Part shown: positions 33,027 through 41,013 of the stretch, piece by piece | Layout: the number at the start of each line of letters is the position of its first letter | Position numbering within the stretch: the stretch's first letter is position 1 | DNA from: Streptomyces alanosinicus | GTDB taxonomy: Bacteria > Actinomycetota > Actinomycetes > Streptomycetales > Streptomycetaceae | Assembly: GCF_014650595.1 (NCBI RefSeq) | Contig: NZ_BMVG01000010.1 | Location: 124,001-188,000, forward strand | Reading direction: 5' to 3' | DNA: 64,000 bases | Made by a program: the position numbers and the translations under genes | Notes under the pieces: generated by a model | Seen by the model: the letters and a program-made list of their open reading frames with translations, nothing else | The model's database searches: none | Told to the model about the DNA's origin: nothing

Positions 33027-33991
33027 TTCACCAGCAGGGGCGCCGGGTCGACGTCCTTCTTCAGCAGCCCCTCGGTGCGCATGAGCCGGACGAGCCGGCG
33101 CAGCGCGGCCGGGTCGGCGGTCACCGGATAGCCGGGAAGGTGGATCGACCGGGCCTGGTCCGCGCTCACCTTGGCGTACTTCGGCAGCTCCGCGCGCACC
33201 GCGCCCGGATCCCTGGCGGCGAGCTCGGAGGCCGCCTCGACGGCACGCCGGAAGCCCTCCGCCGCCTTCGGGTGCTTCTTCACGAAGTCGCCGGTGGTGA
33301 TGTACCCGCTGGCCGGCAGGCCCCGGGCCGGACCCGAACCGCCGTCCAGCAGCACCCGCGCGCCCAACTCGCCCTGGATCGCGGTGTCGAAGGGCTCGAC
33401 CGCGTGGGCGGCGTCCACCTGGCCCCGCTCCAGGGCGGGCCCCATCTGCGGGAACAGGATCTGCCGGTAGACGGGCCGGCCGGCGCCGCGGGCGTCGAGG
33501 ATCGCGTCCAGGGTCAGCGACTGGATGTTGTTGAGGACGGCGACGGCGACCTTCTTGCCCGCGAGGTCCGCGGGCGACTTCAGGGCGGAGTCCCTGGGCA
33601 CGAGGACGTCCATCATGTGCGGGGCGATCCGCACGCCCTCGGCGAGGATGCGCAGGTCCAGGGTGCCCTTCTCGTACGCCTGGAAGTAGGTGACGTAGTT
33701 CGCGCTCGCGATCACGTTCACCTGGCCCTTGAGCAGCGCGGGCAGCGCCTGGATGCTCTGCTGGACGGGCTGGATGCGCACGTCCAGGCCCTCCTTGGCG
33801 AACAGCCCGCGGTCCCGGGCGAGATAGAGCGCGGCGGAGTCGGTGAGCGGCAGCGCCGCGACGGTCAGCTGCTGCCGTCCGTCGGCCGAGGCGGACGGAG
33901 AGCCGCTGTCGCAGCCCACGAGGACCAGCGCGGCCGAGGCCGCGAGCGCGGCGAGCCGTTGCGTTCCCGGACGTGATCGACGTAATGCCAT
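33023..33991 (-). CDS. ABC transporter substrate-binding lipoprotein (SsuA/THI5-like)
   Basis: A 322-residue lipoprotein, first gene of the five-gene operon. The signal peptide ends in the lipobox ALVLVGCDSG, with Cys near residue 27. The mature protein has the SsuA/THI5/NMT1 pattern: LTVAALPLTDSAALYLARDRGLFAKEGLDV, ALPALLKGQVNVIASANYVTYF, LAGKKVAVAVLNNIQSL and VDAAHAVEPFDTAIQGEL. It presumably delivers the substrate to the permeases. ATG 33991 is used; an in-frame GTG at 34009 would add six residues and neither has a strong ribosome site. Its stop overlaps the permease start (ATGA). The 139 bases upstream contain GGGTCTTCG repeats and the presumed promoter. Confidence 0.9.
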   Translation of the reverse strand: MALRRSRPGTQRLAALAASAALVLVGCDSGSPSASADGRQQLTVAALPLTDSAALYLARDRGLFAKEGLDVRIQPVQQSIQALPALLKGQVNVIASANYVTYFQAYEKGTLDLRILAEGVRIAPHMMDVLVPRDSALKSPADLAGKKVAVAVLNNIQSLTLDAILDARGAGRPVYRQILFPQMGPALERGQVDAAHAVEPFDTAIQGELGARVLLDGGSGPARGLPASGYITTGDFVKKHPKAAEGFRRAVEAASELAARDPGAVRAELPKYAKVSADQARSIHLPGYPVTADPAALRRLVRLMRTEGLLKKDVDPAPLLVK

Positions 33992-34130
33992 ACCGGCATG
34001 ACTACCCACCCATTGTCATGATCGCTACAGATCGCGGCCGGATTTCCGGGTCTTCGGAACTTCGGGGTCTTCGAAGCTTCGGGCTCCTCGGACAGATCCG
34101 CGGGCGTCCTGCCGGTGCCGGCTCGGCCGG

Positions 34131-35138
34131 TCAGACCGTGGGGCCCGCGACGCGCAGGCCCGCCGCGGGGGACGGCGACGCGGCGTCGCCGGCGGCGGAG
34201 ACATCCGCCCACCAGTCCGCGCCGTCCTCGACGCAGCGCAGCAGCACACCCTCGCGGATCGCCCACGGACTGACGACGGCGCCGCGCAGCCCCATGAGCT
34301 TCAGCGCCGTGTGCCCGACGACCGCCCCGGCCAGGCTCTGCGCGGCGCGCGGCGCGGAGATGCCGGGCAGCCGGGCACGCTCGGCGGCGGGCAGCGCGGC
34401 GAGCGTGCGCACCGCCTCGCGCAGCTCCCGGCGGCGCAACTCCCGCCGCACGAACGGGCCGTGGCGCCCCGGCGCCGCTCCGCACAGCCGGGCCAGCTGC
34501 TGGAACGTACGGGAGCTGACCGCGGCGGTACGCGGCCGTTCCCAGCGGATCCGCGAGGACACGTCCCGCAGCTCATGGCGGATCCGGCGGCGCAGCTCCT
34601 TCAGTTCCCCGGGCGCGGGCGGGCCCTCGCCGGCCAGATACTCACGGGTGAGCCGGCTCGCGCCGAGCGGCAGGGCGACGGCGAAGTCGGGCAGCCGGCC
34701 CCGGCCGAAGGCCACGTCCAGCGAGCCGCCGCCGATGTCGAGCACCGTGAGCGGTCCGGCCTGCCAGCCCAGCCAGCGCCGGGCCGCGAGAAAGGTCAGT
34801 TCCGCTTCGGTCTCCCCCGGCAGGGTGCACATCCGGATCCCGGTCCCGGCCGCCACCCGGCGCAGCACCTCCCGCCGGTTCGGGGCACCGCGCACCACCT
34901 CGGTCGCGAAGGCCAGCGGCTGCGGCGCATGCCAGGTGCGGGCCGTCGCCCCGGCCGCGGCCACCGCCTTCACCAGCCGCTCCACCGCCTCGTCGGCGAG
35001 GGTGCCGTCCGCCGCGACGTGTTCGGACAGGCGCAGCTTCCACTTCACGGTGTGCACCGGCAGCGGAACACCGCCCCGCACCTCCGCGATCAGCAACCGA
35101 ACCGTCCTCGACCCCGCGTCCACCACACTCACCCGCAT
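34131..35138 (-). CDS. Ppx/GppA-family phosphatase (exopolyphosphatase-like)
   Basis: A 335-residue member of the ASKHA-fold Ppx/GppA family, which hydrolyses polyphosphate or pppGpp. The phosphate-1 motif is VVDAGSRTVRLLIAEV at the N-terminus, the second motif is TVLDIGGGSLDVAFG near residue 135, and the segment LAFATEVVRGAPNRREVL is also typical. The C-terminal SPWAIREGVLL closes the domain. Streptomycetes carry several paralogues; whether this one is a polyphosphatase or a guanosine pentaphosphatase cannot be told. It stands alone on the minus strand, divergent from the FAD monooxygenase. Confidence 0.9.
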   Translation of the reverse strand: MRVSVVDAGSRTVRLLIAEVRGGVPLPVHTVKWKLRLSEHVAADGTLADEAVERLVKAVAAAGATARTWHAPQPLAFATEVVRGAPNRREVLRRVAAGTGIRMCTLPGETEAELTFLAARRWLGWQAGPLTVLDIGGGSLDVAFGRGRLPDFAVALPLGASRLTREYLAGEGPPAPGELKELRRRIRHELRDVSSRIRWERPRTAAVSSRTFQQLARLCGAAPGRHGPFVRRELRRRELREAVRTLAALPAAERARLPGISAPRAAQSLAGAVVGHTALKLMGLRGAVVSPWAIREGVLLRCVEDGADWWADVSAAGDAASPSPAAGLRVAGPTV

Positions 35139-35332
35139 GGCCGGGGATTACCCACTCCACCGCCAGGAACCCGTCATACCGGCAGTGCTTCCGCGCACAG
35201 ACCGGCCGGCGAGCCGCGCCGCCCCCGGCCGCACACTGTCCGGATCCCGGCGCCCCGGCCGCGCGCGGGCCCGCGCCCCGCCCTTCGATGCCCTTAGATG
35301 GTCACCACCACTGTCGGCGCGAGGAGCGGCAC

Positions 35333-36514
35333 TTGAGCGGGACGCAAGCGACGAGGGTACTGGTCATCGGCGGCGGCATCGCGGGCACCGCGGCCGCGCT
35401 CGGGCTGCACAAGGCCGGATTCGGCGTCACGGTGTACGAGGCACACCCCGACACGGCCGAGGACGCGGGGGCGTTCCTGACCCTGGCGAGCAACGGGATG
35501 CGCGCCCTGGCCCAGCTCGACGCCACGGACGCCGTCACGGCCGCGGGCTTTCCGCTGACGTCGCTGCGGCTGCTCGACCACGAGGGCACCGAGCTGACGC
35601 ACGCCCCGCTCGGCGAGGTGTCCGACCCCCGGCTGCGCTATCGCTGTCTGCGCCGCGGCGAGCTGAACGCGGCCCTCCAGGGCGAGGCGGCCCGGCGCGG
35701 CATCCGGCTGCGCCACGGCGCCCGTCTGGTCACGGTCACGGACGGCCCCTACGGCGTCACGGCCGGGTTCGCCGACGGCAGCGCGACCCACGCGGACCTC
35801 GTCGTCGGCGCCGACGGGCTGAACTCCGCGGTGCGCCGCACCCTCACCCCCACGGTGCGGCCCGCCTACGCCGGCCAGCGGGTCTTCTACGGCTACTCCG
35901 GCACCGCGCCCGCCGCGGACGGCACCGGTGTCATCACCTTCGTCCGGGGCAGCGACACCGCGTTCGGGTACGCGGTGTCACCGGCCGGGCAGACGTACTG
36001 GTTCGCCCGGGTGAGCACGGTACCCCTGCCCGCCGGCCGGGCCGCGCACCGTGCCCCCTGGCGCGAGGAACTGCTGCCGCTGCTGCGCAAGGACTCCGCA
36101 CCCGCCGCGGACATCGTCGCCGCCTCCCAGGGCCCCGTCATGGTCACCAACGCCACCGAGATGCCGCTCGGCGCGCTGTGGCAGAAGGGGCGGATCCTGC
36201 TGATCGGCGACGCGGCCCACGCGGCCTCCCCGGCCACCGGCCAGGGCGCCTCGATGGCCCTGGAGGACGCCGTGGTCCTCGCCAAGGCGCTGCGCGACCA
36301 GCCCGACGCGCCGGCCGCGTTCGACGCCTACGAACGGCACCGCCGCCCACGGGTCGAGCGCAACATCAGCGTCAGCGGCGGTATCTCCCGCGGCAGCCGC
36401 ACCCCGTCCCGCCCCGGACCCGTCCTGGCCCGTCCGACGGCGCCGGACGAGGCCCTGATCCGCCAGCTGGACTGGGACACCCCGCTGCCCGCCGCCCCGC
36501 CCGAGGAGCCCTGA
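35333..36514 (+). CDS. FAD-dependent aromatic-hydroxylase-type monooxygenase
   Basis: A 393-residue group A flavoprotein monooxygenase. The Rossmann motif RVLVIGGGIAGTAAALGLHKAG is at the start, DG motif VVGADGLNSAVRRTL near residue 160, and GD motif ILLIGDAAHAASPATGQGASMALEDAVVLAKAL near 285. The substrate is unknown. TTG at 35333 is the best start: GAGGAG at 35321-35326 lies 6 bases upstream and the protein then begins SGTQATRVLVIGG. The upstream in-frame ATG 35288 has no ribosome site. It is separated from the following secreted-protein gene by 120 bases and could be transcribed alone. Confidence 0.9.
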   Translation: MSGTQATRVLVIGGGIAGTAAALGLHKAGFGVTVYEAHPDTAEDAGAFLTLASNGMRALAQLDATDAVTAAGFPLTSLRLLDHEGTELTHAPLGEVSDPRLRYRCLRRGELNAALQGEAARRGIRLRHGARLVTVTDGPYGVTAGFADGSATHADLVVGADGLNSAVRRTLTPTVRPAYAGQRVFYGYSGTAPAADGTGVITFVRGSDTAFGYAVSPAGQTYWFARVSTVPLPAGRAAHRAPWREELLPLLRKDSAPAADIVAASQGPVMVTNATEMPLGALWQKGRILLIGDAAHAASPATGQGASMALEDAVVLAKALRDQPDAPAAFDAYERHRRPRVERNISVSGGISRGSRTPSRPGPVLARPTAPDEALIRQLDWDTPLPAAPPEEP

Positions 36515-36637
36515 GCGACCGCAGCCGGGCGGACGCCCGCGAAAGTGCAAGAGGCGGAGCACCGCAGTCCATTGCCGGGGAAACCACCGCAGCCGGATCG
36601 TTCCGTGCAACCGGCCCTTCGGCAACAAGGAGCACAG

Positions 36638-38443
36638 TTGCGACTCTTGAGCAGAGCACACGGCGCCCTGGCGATGTTCTCGACGACTGCCGCCCTGGTC
36701 CTGGGCGGCGCCCTCGCCTCCCCGTCGCCGGCCGCGCCGGCCGCGCCGTCCGCCGACGCCGCCTACACCGTCACCGTGGGGATCCCGGTGCCCTTCACCC
36801 ACCCCACGGACACCCCCGCCGTCCCCTACCTCGACCGGGACGGCACCTTCCACTACCAGCAGTCCGCCGCCCTGTACGGCGCCAAGGACCCGCGCACCTG
36901 GGACTTCTACACCGGCAAGGACTTCGACTCCGCGAGCTTCGACAAGACCCTGAGCAAGGCGGTGAATCCCGCCAACTCCGCCGACCGCAACGACGACACC
37001 ACCTGGCGCTGCAACAACAGCCCCACCGGCCGCCGGGCCACCTACGCCCCGAGCGGCTCGGGCTATGCCCAGAAGAACTACTGCGACCTGTCCGGGGTGT
37101 GGGTCGACCCCGACACCGGTGACTGGTACGGACTGGTCCACAACGAGTTCACCCCGCAGCCCTTCGGCGACGGACTGCACTACGACGCCGTCGACTACGC
37201 CGTCTCCACCGACCGGGGCCGCACCTGGACCGTCAAGGACCACGCGATCACCTCCCCATACAGCACCGGGCGCGGGGACACCACCGCCTTCCCGAACCAG
37301 ACGTACTCCTACGGCGACGGCGACCAGCGCCTCTTCGTCGACACGGCCTCCGGCTACTTCTACGTCTATTACGGCTCCCGGATCATCGACAAGAGCGGTG
37401 GCTGGAAGGCGTTCTACGAGCACGTGGCCCGCGCCCCCATCTCGGCCAAGATGGCGCCCGGCTCCTGGCGCAAGTGGTACGACGGCGCCTGGTCCCAGCC
37501 GGGCACCGGCGGCAAGGAGAGCAACATCGTCCCCGTCGACGCCGGCCACCCCACCGGCCACACCCCCGCCTCCGCCGAGTACGACCCGGCCAACACCGGC
37601 ACCGCCGCCCAGCAGATCGCGGCCGGCGAAATGCCCCCGACCTCGCCGCTGTTCGTCATGAACATCGCCTACGACGCCTATCTCGGCCTGTACATCGGTG
37701 AACCGCAGGCCGTCGACCAGAGCGGTGACTCGCCGCAGTACCTCTATGCCACCGACGACCTGACCACCCAGAAGTGGCACCTCATCGGGGACACCGGCAG
37801 CTACACCAACGCCTCCTGGTACCGCTGGTTCCTGGACAGCGCCAACCGCACCAGCTCCACGATCCTCGGCAAGTCCTTCCGCTCCTACTGCGCCTTCGGC
37901 TGCTCCCACGACGCCTCCGGCGAGTATGTCGACCTCACCGTCGACACCGGGAAACCCGCGGCCGCGCCCATGGACACCAGCCGCCGCTATCGCATCGCGA
38001 GCGGCGCCGGCCGCATCCTCGCCCAGACCGCCGGCGGCACCGCCACCACCTCGCTCGCCAGGCCCACCGGATCCGGCCGCGACACCTGGATGTTCACCCC
38101 GACCGGCGACGGCGCCTTCACCCTCGCCAACTCCGCGAGCGGCCGGCTGCTCGGCGTCGACTCCTCCTCCGCCGCCGGACGTGCCTGGGGTGCCAGGCCC
38201 ACGGTCACCAGGGCACCGGCCGGCGGGCCGACCGCCGGGCAGCAGTGGTTCGTGCTCCCGAACTCCTCCGGTGGCGGCTACCGCCTGGTCAACCGCTACA
38301 GCGGTCTCGTGCTCGGCCTGTCCGGCAGCTCCGGCCGGCTCGCCGAGACCACACCGGCGCGCAACTGGACGGACCACAGCGGGAGTTCCGTGGGATCGGG
38401 ACGCTCCGCCGCGGAACAGAACCTGTCCTTCGCCGTGGCGTAG
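36638..38443 (+). CDS. Secreted protein with glycosidase-like propeller and C-terminal ricin-type lectin domain
   Basis: A 601-residue exported protein. Signal peptide RLLSRAHGALAMFSTTAALVLGGALASPSPAA is followed by about 400 residues rich in strands with Asp-box-like and GH43-like segments (VGIPVPFTHPTDTPAVPYLDRDG, SGVWVDPDTGDWYGLVHNEF, YAVSTDRGRTWTVKDHAI). The last 150 residues form a ricin B-type lectin fold (RYRIASGAGRILAQTAGG, LANSASGRLLGVDSSS, YRLVNRYSGLVLGLSG). It probably binds and perhaps cleaves an extracellular glycan; the catalytic family is not assigned. TTG 36638 is the start because AAGGAG at 36627-36632 is 5 bases upstream, and the ATG 36545 would precede the signal peptide by 31 residues. 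Confidence 0.8.
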   Translation: MRLLSRAHGALAMFSTTAALVLGGALASPSPAAPAAPSADAAYTVTVGIPVPFTHPTDTPAVPYLDRDGTFHYQQSAALYGAKDPRTWDFYTGKDFDSASFDKTLSKAVNPANSADRNDDTTWRCNNSPTGRRATYAPSGSGYAQKNYCDLSGVWVDPDTGDWYGLVHNEFTPQPFGDGLHYDAVDYAVSTDRGRTWTVKDHAITSPYSTGRGDTTAFPNQTYSYGDGDQRLFVDTASGYFYVYYGSRIIDKSGGWKAFYEHVARAPISAKMAPGSWRKWYDGAWSQPGTGGKESNIVPVDAGHPTGHTPASAEYDPANTGTAAQQIAAGEMPPTSPLFVMNIAYDAYLGLYIGEPQAVDQSGDSPQYLYATDDLTTQKWHLIGDTGSYTNASWYRWFLDSANRTSSTILGKSFRSYCAFGCSHDASGEYVDLTVDTGKPAAAPMDTSRRYRIASGAGRILAQTAGGTATTSLARPTGSGRDTWMFTPTGDGAFTLANSASGRLLGVDSSSAAGRAWGARPTVTRAPAGGPTAGQQWFVLPNSSGGGYRLVNRYSGLVLGLSGSSGRLAETTPARNWTDHSGSSVGSGRSAAEQNLSFAVA

Positions 38444-38513
38444 CGGCTCCGCCTCGGCCACACCGCCGCCCAACCCCTCAAGCGGTCAGGGAACTTCCGG
38501 CTACCCTGCGCCC

Positions 38514-39329
38514 ATGTCGATCATCAACGGGGAATCCGACGCCCGCCTTGCGCTGACCGCGGCCCAGGCGGGCGCCGCCGTGGTCCGTGACCTCTACGGC
38601 AGCCGGCTCGCACGTTATGACAAGTCCGCCGGCGATTTCGCGACCGAGGCGGACCTCGCCGCCGAGCGGGCCATCCTGGACGTGCTGCGCACCGCCCGCC
38701 CCGACGACGCCGTGACCGGCGAGGAGAGCGGGCGCTCCGGCGCCGCCGACGCCCACCGCCGCTGGCTCGTCGACCCACTGTGCGGCACCCTCAACTACGC
38801 CGTCCGCACCATGCTCGTCGGCGTGAACGTCGCCCTGCGCACGGGACCCGACACCACGGCTGCCGCGACCGCCGACCCGTTCAGCGGCGAGGTGTTCTGG
38901 ACCGACGGCGAGGCGGCCTGGGTCCGCGGGGACGACGCCGACGAGCGGCTGACGCCCTCGGCCGGATCCGCGCTGGTGGACGTCAACCTCGACCCGCCCT
39001 TCCCCAACGCGCCCGGATTCCACCCCGCCCGACTGCTCGCCGACCCGGGCTTCGCCGAACGGTTCCGGCCCCGGGTGATCTCCAGCACGCTCGCCGTGGC
39101 CTGGGTCGCCGCCGGCCGCCGGGCCGCCTATGTCACCGACGGCGACCTGCGCGACAGCGTGCACTTCGCGGCCGGGATCGCCCTGTGCCGGGCGGCGGGC
39201 TGCACGGTCACCGGTCTGCACGGCGAGCCCGTGCTCACCGGCGCGGACGGACTGATCGCCGCGGCCGATCCGCAGACTCACGCCACACTCCTCAGTCTCG
39301 TCGACAACCGGACACCGCACGGCAGTTGA
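38514..39329 (+). CDS. Inositol-monophosphatase-like protein lacking key metal ligands
   Basis: A 271-residue member of the IMPase/CysQ fold. FATEADLAAERAILDVL and VTGEESG keep the first glutamate motif, but the signature normally reading DPIDGT is DPLCGTLNYAV, with Cys90 in place of the second Asp. The C-terminal WDxAAG motif is SVHFAAGIALCRAAGC, so that Asp is also gone. It may be inactive, use a different metal scheme, or be a sugar-phosphate-binding paralogue. ATG 38514 is used. It lies 44 bases upstream of the FAD oxidoreductase gene and 70 bases after the lectin-domain gene, all on the plus strand. Confidence 0.85.
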   Translation: MSIINGESDARLALTAAQAGAAVVRDLYGSRLARYDKSAGDFATEADLAAERAILDVLRTARPDDAVTGEESGRSGAADAHRRWLVDPLCGTLNYAVRTMLVGVNVALRTGPDTTAAATADPFSGEVFWTDGEAAWVRGDDADERLTPSAGSALVDVNLDPPFPNAPGFHPARLLADPGFAERFRPRVISSTLAVAWVAAGRRAAYVTDGDLRDSVHFAAGIALCRAAGCTVTGLHGEPVLTGADGLIAAADPQTHATLLSLVDNRTPHGS

Positions 39330-39373
39330 GGGCGATCTCGACGCGCCCCGCGCCCCTCTGATGTGATTCCGGC

Positions 39374-40729
39374 ATGACGACGGCCCACGATCTCGCCGCC
39401 CGCTTCGGACCGGCCCTGGACACCCGGCCCGAGACCCTCCACGAGGCCGCACAGGACTTCGGCCACCTCGTGCGTGCCGAGCCGCTCGGTGTCCTGCGGC
39501 CGCGGTCCGCCGCCGAGATCGCCGCGCTGCTGGAGTTCGCCGGGCCCCGGGGCATCCCGGTGAGCGTGCGCGGCGGCGGTCACTCGATGTACGGGCAGGG
39601 CCAGGCGGGCGGCGGGATCGTGCTGGATCTACGGGCACTGAACCGGGTCGGTCCCGTGGCGGACGGCCAAGTGACCGTCCAGGCAGGCGCGTTGTGGCGG
39701 GAGGTACTGGCCGCCACCCTGCCGCACGGGCGCACCCCGCCGGTCCTCACCGACTATCTCGGCGCGGGTGTCGGCGGTGTGCTGTCGGCGGGCGGACTCG
39801 GCGGCGCCGGCCACCGGCACGGACTGGTCGCCGACCAGGTCCTGGAGCTGGAGGTGGTGACCGGGGCGGGGGAGCACCGGGTCTGCTCACCCGACCGGGA
39901 TCCGGAGCTGTTCCACTGCGTACTCGCCGGCCTCGGCCAGTGCGCCGTTCTCGTGGCCGTCACCCTGCGACTGGTGCCCGCGCCCACCCGGATCCGCCGC
40001 TACTGCCTGTACTACGCCGACCTCACCCGCTACCTCACCGACCAGCGACGGCTCGCCGAGGAGCAGCGCTTCGCGTATCTGGAGGGCCAGGCCCGGCCGG
40101 CGGGCGCACAGGGCTGGCAGTACATGATCGAGGCCGTGGCCCCGCACGCCGGGACGTATCCGCCCGACGACGCCACCCTGCTCGACGGACTCGCGCACGA
40201 CCCCGCCGCCGTGGAGACGGAGGACCTCGAACACGGCGAGTTCGCCCGTCGTGTGGACACGGACGAGGAGGTCCTGCGGGCCACGGGGGAGTGGCACCAC
40301 CCGCACCCATGGCTCAACCTGCTGCTGCCGCAGGACAGCGCCGAGTCCGTGGTCCGTGCCGTACTGGCCGACCCGGCCTTCGCCGACCTGCGCGACACCG
40401 GCCTGGTCCTGCTGTACCCGCTGCTCTCGGACCGGCTGCGCGCCCCCCTCTTCCGCCGCCCGCCCGGTCGGGTCCTCTACCTTCTCGCCCTGTTGCGCAC
40501 GGGCGAGCCGGGCAGCCCCGAGAAGGCCGCCGCGATGGTGGCCGCCAACCGCGCCGCCTACGAACTCGCCCGGGCCCAGGGCGCCGTCGCCTACCCCGTC
40601 AACGCCCTGCCGATGACAGACGCCGACTGGCGGGACCACTACGGCAGTGCCTGGCCGGCCCTCGCCGACGCCAAACGGCGCCACGACCCCCACCTGGTCC
40701 TGGCGCGGGGGCACGGCATGCGGTTCTGA
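39374..40729 (+). CDS. FAD-linked oxidase of the BBE/cytokinin-dehydrogenase type
   Basis: A 451-residue flavoprotein of the FAD_binding_4 (PCMH/VAO) superfamily. VLRPRSAAEIAALLEFAGPRGIPVSVRGGGHSMYGQG includes His70 in the GHS motif, which in cytokinin dehydrogenases carries covalent FAD. TDYLGAGVGGVLSAGGLGGAGHRHGLVADQVLELEVVTG is the second FAD segment, also close to plant cytokinin dehydrogenases. The C-terminal half has the matching substrate domain (WLNLLLP, VYPV-type end). The substrate could be a cytokinin-like amine or another alcohol/amine; no signal peptide is present. It may be cotranscribed with the IMPase-like gene 44 bases upstream. Confidence 0.88.
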   Translation: MTTAHDLAARFGPALDTRPETLHEAAQDFGHLVRAEPLGVLRPRSAAEIAALLEFAGPRGIPVSVRGGGHSMYGQGQAGGGIVLDLRALNRVGPVADGQVTVQAGALWREVLAATLPHGRTPPVLTDYLGAGVGGVLSAGGLGGAGHRHGLVADQVLELEVVTGAGEHRVCSPDRDPELFHCVLAGLGQCAVLVAVTLRLVPAPTRIRRYCLYYADLTRYLTDQRRLAEEQRFAYLEGQARPAGAQGWQYMIEAVAPHAGTYPPDDATLLDGLAHDPAAVETEDLEHGEFARRVDTDEEVLRATGEWHHPHPWLNLLLPQDSAESVVRAVLADPAFADLRDTGLVLLYPLLSDRLRAPLFRRPPGRVLYLLALLRTGEPGSPEKAAAMVAANRAAYELARAQGAVAYPVNALPMTDADWRDHYGSAWPALADAKRRHDPHLVLARGHGMRF

Positions 40730-40815
40730 AGGCCCGCGCAGTGACCCGGGTGTCGGCGAGCCCGCCGTGCAGGCCCGGCTCGTGGTGGACGGCGGCGTCG
40801 GGGAGCCAGGCCGCC

Positions 40816-40875
40816 GGGGCGGGCCCGAGGGCGTCGGGGCGGGCCCGAGGGCGTCGGGGCGGGCCCGAGGGCGTC
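40816..40875. repeat. Perfect 20-bp tandem repeat, three copies
   Basis: The unit GGGGCGGGCCCGAGGGCGTC is repeated three times without mismatch at 40816-40835, 40836-40855 and 40856-40875. It sits in the 284-base gap between the convergent FAD-oxidase and acyltransferase genes. Copy number is likely to vary between strains. Confidence 0.9.
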
Positions 40876-41013
40876 GGCGGATGCCTGGGGCGGCGGGGGA
40901 GGGGAGCCGGGGGTCGCTCCCCTCAGAGGGTGGCCGGGGGCCCTCACGGCCTCGTGGCGCGTCGGCACGAGGCCTGCCGCCGAGGAGCCGAGGGCATTTT
41001 CCCGGCCCGTCCG

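Noticed and set aside
33998..34019. ATGAC and GTCAT inverted repeat at the start of the binding-protein gene
   Set aside because: Five-base arms with a 12-base spacer are expected by chance and overlap the start region.
35333..40729. Possible small biosynthetic gene cluster (monooxygenase, FAD oxidase, acyltransferase)
   Set aside because: No synthase, synthetase, precursor peptide, resistance or pathway regulator is nearby; genes are separated by gaps and lie on both strands.
40816..40875. Possible CRISPR array
   Set aside because: The 20-bp units are contiguous with no spacers, and no cas gene is in the window.
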